NCBI GenBank assembly: GCA_039925145.1 | Contig: JBDSZL010000014.1 | Coordinates: 1 to 7,041 of the forward strand | DNA length: 7,041 nucleotides | Direction: 5' to 3' | Source: JBDSZL01 sp039925145 | GTDB taxonomy: Bacteria > Acidobacteriota > Vicinamibacteria > Vicinamibacterales > SCN-69-37 | Shown: positions 6,024-7,041 of the stretch, piece after piece | How the letters are laid out: each line of letters starts with the position of its first letter | Numbering within the stretch: position 1 is the stretch's first letter | Made by a program: the position numbers and the translations under genes | Notes under the pieces: model-generated | Told to the model about the DNA's origin: nothing | The model's database searches: none | What the model saw: the letters and a program-made list of their open reading frames with translations, nothing else

Positions 6024-7041
6024 TTACGGCTGACCTGCCAGGACTTCGAGTCGAGAGATGATTTCGCCGACGATGCTGTTGGGCGTGGAGGCACCGGCGG
6101 TCAGCCCTACTTTGACGAGTCCCGACGGCAGCCAGTTCAGCGCCCGGTCCTCCTCGACAACCGACGTGGACGGCATGCCAATGGGCCGATGCCGGATCTC
6201 GTGCGCCGAGATGAGGCACGCCGGATCAGCGATGTGAAAGGTCGGCACCCGATCCGCGCAGATTTTCGCCAGGTTGCACGTATTGCTGCTGTTGTATCCC
6301 CCGACGACGAGCGCGAGATCGAGCGTCGACTCATCGAGGAGGGCCTGGACGGCGTCCTGACGCTCCTGCGTCGCGCTGCAAATGGTGTCGAACGCTCGGA
6401 ACCTGGAGGCCAGTGCGTCGGCGCCGTAGCGGTCGGCCATCGCCTGGCCCAGCATTTCGCCAATCTTCAGCGACTCGCTCATCAACATCGTCGTCTGATT
6501 CGCACACCCGACGCGTTCCAGATGCGTGAGCGGGTCGAACCCATCGGAGACCGCGCCGGCAAAGCGCGAGAGAAAACCGTCCGCGTCGGCGGGCCGCCGA
6601 ATGAACTCGCAGACAATCGCCGCTTCGTCTTCGTCGCGGACGATCACGTAGTGCGCGCCGGCCACGTCGGTGGCCTGTGAGGCGGTGGCGCGAGTCTCTT
6701 CGTGGTGCACCTTGCCGTGAATAACGGAGGTGAAGCCCTCGCGGGCGAATCGGCGCACGTTTTTCCAGACGTTCAGGACGGAGCCACACGTGGTGTCCAC
6801 CAGCGTGCAACCGTGCCGATCGAGGGCGGCCAGTTCCCCGACTGACACACCAAACGCCGGCAGAATCACCACGTCGTCTGGGCCGAGCGACGTGCGATCT
6901 TCGCCGGGGTCTGTGAGGATGCGGATCCCTTGGGCGCGCAACTGATCGTTGACATGGGGGTTGTGAATGATTTCCCCCGTCAGGAAGACGCGCTTGTCGG
7001 GACAACGCCGGCGGGTCTGGTAGGCGTAGTCGTCCGCGCGG
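6024..7041 (-). CDS. ispH: 4-hydroxy-3-methylbut-2-enyl diphosphate reductase, IspH/LytB (partial, N-terminus beyond right edge)
   Basis: IspH catalyses the last step of the MEP pathway: reductive removal of the hydroxyl group of HMBPP, giving IPP and DMAPP at a [4Fe-4S] cluster in the cytoplasm. The frame is open from the window edge to TAA at 6024-6026 and gives 338 residues. About 60 are missing, including the first cluster Cys. The two other cluster cysteines are present: DTTCGSVLN (Cys at 6786-6788) and DTICSATQERQ (Cys at 6378-6380). Other family motifs are EIIHNPHVND (6945-6974), GKVHHEET with the proton-relay Glu at 6696-6698, NQTTML, VVGGYNSSNTCNLAKI and VGLTAGASTPNSIV. The motif LPAFGVS replaces the FSAHGVS of E. 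coli, which places it in the cyanobacterial/plant-like branch. The TTG at 6941 is an internal Leu codon, not the start. The next gene follows within about 31 nt. Confidence 0.97.
   Translation of the reverse strand, partial: RADDYAYQTRRRCPDKRVFLTGEIIHNPHVNDQLRAQGIRILTDPGEDRTSLGPDDVVILPAFGVSVGELAALDRHGCTLVDTTCGSVLNVWKNVRRFAREGFTSVIHGKVHHEETRATASQATDVAGAHYVIVRDEDEAAIVCEFIRRPADADGFLSRFAGAVSDGFDPLTHLERVGCANQTTMLMSESLKIGEMLGQAMADRYGADALASRFRAFDTICSATQERQDAVQALLDESTLDLALVVGGYNSSNTCNLAKICADRVPTFHIADPACLISAHEIRHRPIGMPSTSVVEEDRALNWLPSGLVKVGLTAGASTPNSIVGEIISRLEVLAGQP

Larger units (their letters stand above)
1..7041 (-). other. Probable polycistronic unit: ispH - spy-like - tolC-like - adaptor - RND pump
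   Basis: Five genes share one strand, with gaps of 31, 72, 27 and 62 nt. I found no rho-independent terminator (GC hairpin followed by T-run) in any gap and no clear -35/-10 pair. Co-transcription of the last three genes is very likely on function alone. Whether ispH belongs to the same transcript, or an internal promoter near its end drives the efflux genes, cannot be decided here. Confidence 0.55.

Noticed and set aside
5456..6094. ATG at 6094 as start of the Spy-like protein (212 residues)
   Set aside because: It would overlap the conserved IspH C-terminus by 71 nt and put 34 hydrophilic residues before the export signal. GTG 5992 or TTG 6019 fits better.
5904..6680. A 258-codon open frame on the plus strand
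   Set aside because: It is antisense to ispH and to the signal region of the Spy-like gene. It has no family motif, while the minus strand carries clear IspH motifs throughout.
6024..6941. TTG at 6941 as the ispH start
   Set aside because: The frame continues upstream to the window edge with conserved IspH sequence (FLTGEIIHNPHVND), so the TTG is an internal Leu codon.
1..7041. tRNA, rRNA, insertion sequences, phage attachment sites
   Set aside because: None seen. The window is almost fully covered by five protein genes, with gaps of at most 72 nt and no transposase motif or terminal inverted repeats.

Overview
The window is a compact, GC-rich (roughly 60-65 % by eye) stretch of bacterial chromosome. 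Every gene I can support lies on the minus strand and is read from right to left. The order in transcription is: ispH (3' part only) - a small exported Spy/CpxP-like protein - a TolC-family outer-membrane channel - an RND periplasmic adaptor (MFP) - an RND inner-membrane pump (5' two thirds only). Gaps are about 31, 72, 27 and 62 nt. No terminator-like hairpin followed by a T-run was seen between the genes, so the set reads as one transcription unit or two closely joined ones.

The organism is a Gram-negative (diderm) bacterium using the MEP isoprenoid pathway. The IspH belongs to the cyanobacterial/plant-like branch (HNP.VN, LPAFG, DTTC motifs). The exported proteins carry long Gly-, Pro- and Arg/Gly-rich segments. 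My best guess is an Acidobacteriota-like lineage (for example Vicinamibacteria), but this is an inference from protein style, not a search result.

Layout: 6024-7041 ispH, last step of the MEP pathway, N-terminus beyond the right edge. 5456-5992 Spy/CpxP-like periplasmic helical protein. 3575-5383 TolC/OEP channel with an unusual ~110-residue proline-rich leader. 2198-3547 membrane-fusion adaptor with Arg/Gly-rich segments at both ends. 1-2135 RND pump, running off the left edge, with two glycine tracts in its porter domain. All gaps between genes are under 100 nt, so there is no long non-coding stretch.

The last three genes together make a complete tripartite efflux system (pump, adaptor, outer-membrane channel). 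The Spy-like protein is the probable periplasmic accessory of the same unit. Nothing here proves a wholly new system. The most unusual signal is that all three pump components carry low-complexity insertions, and that the glycine tracts of the pump fall by eye alignment on the substrate-path loops known from AcrB.
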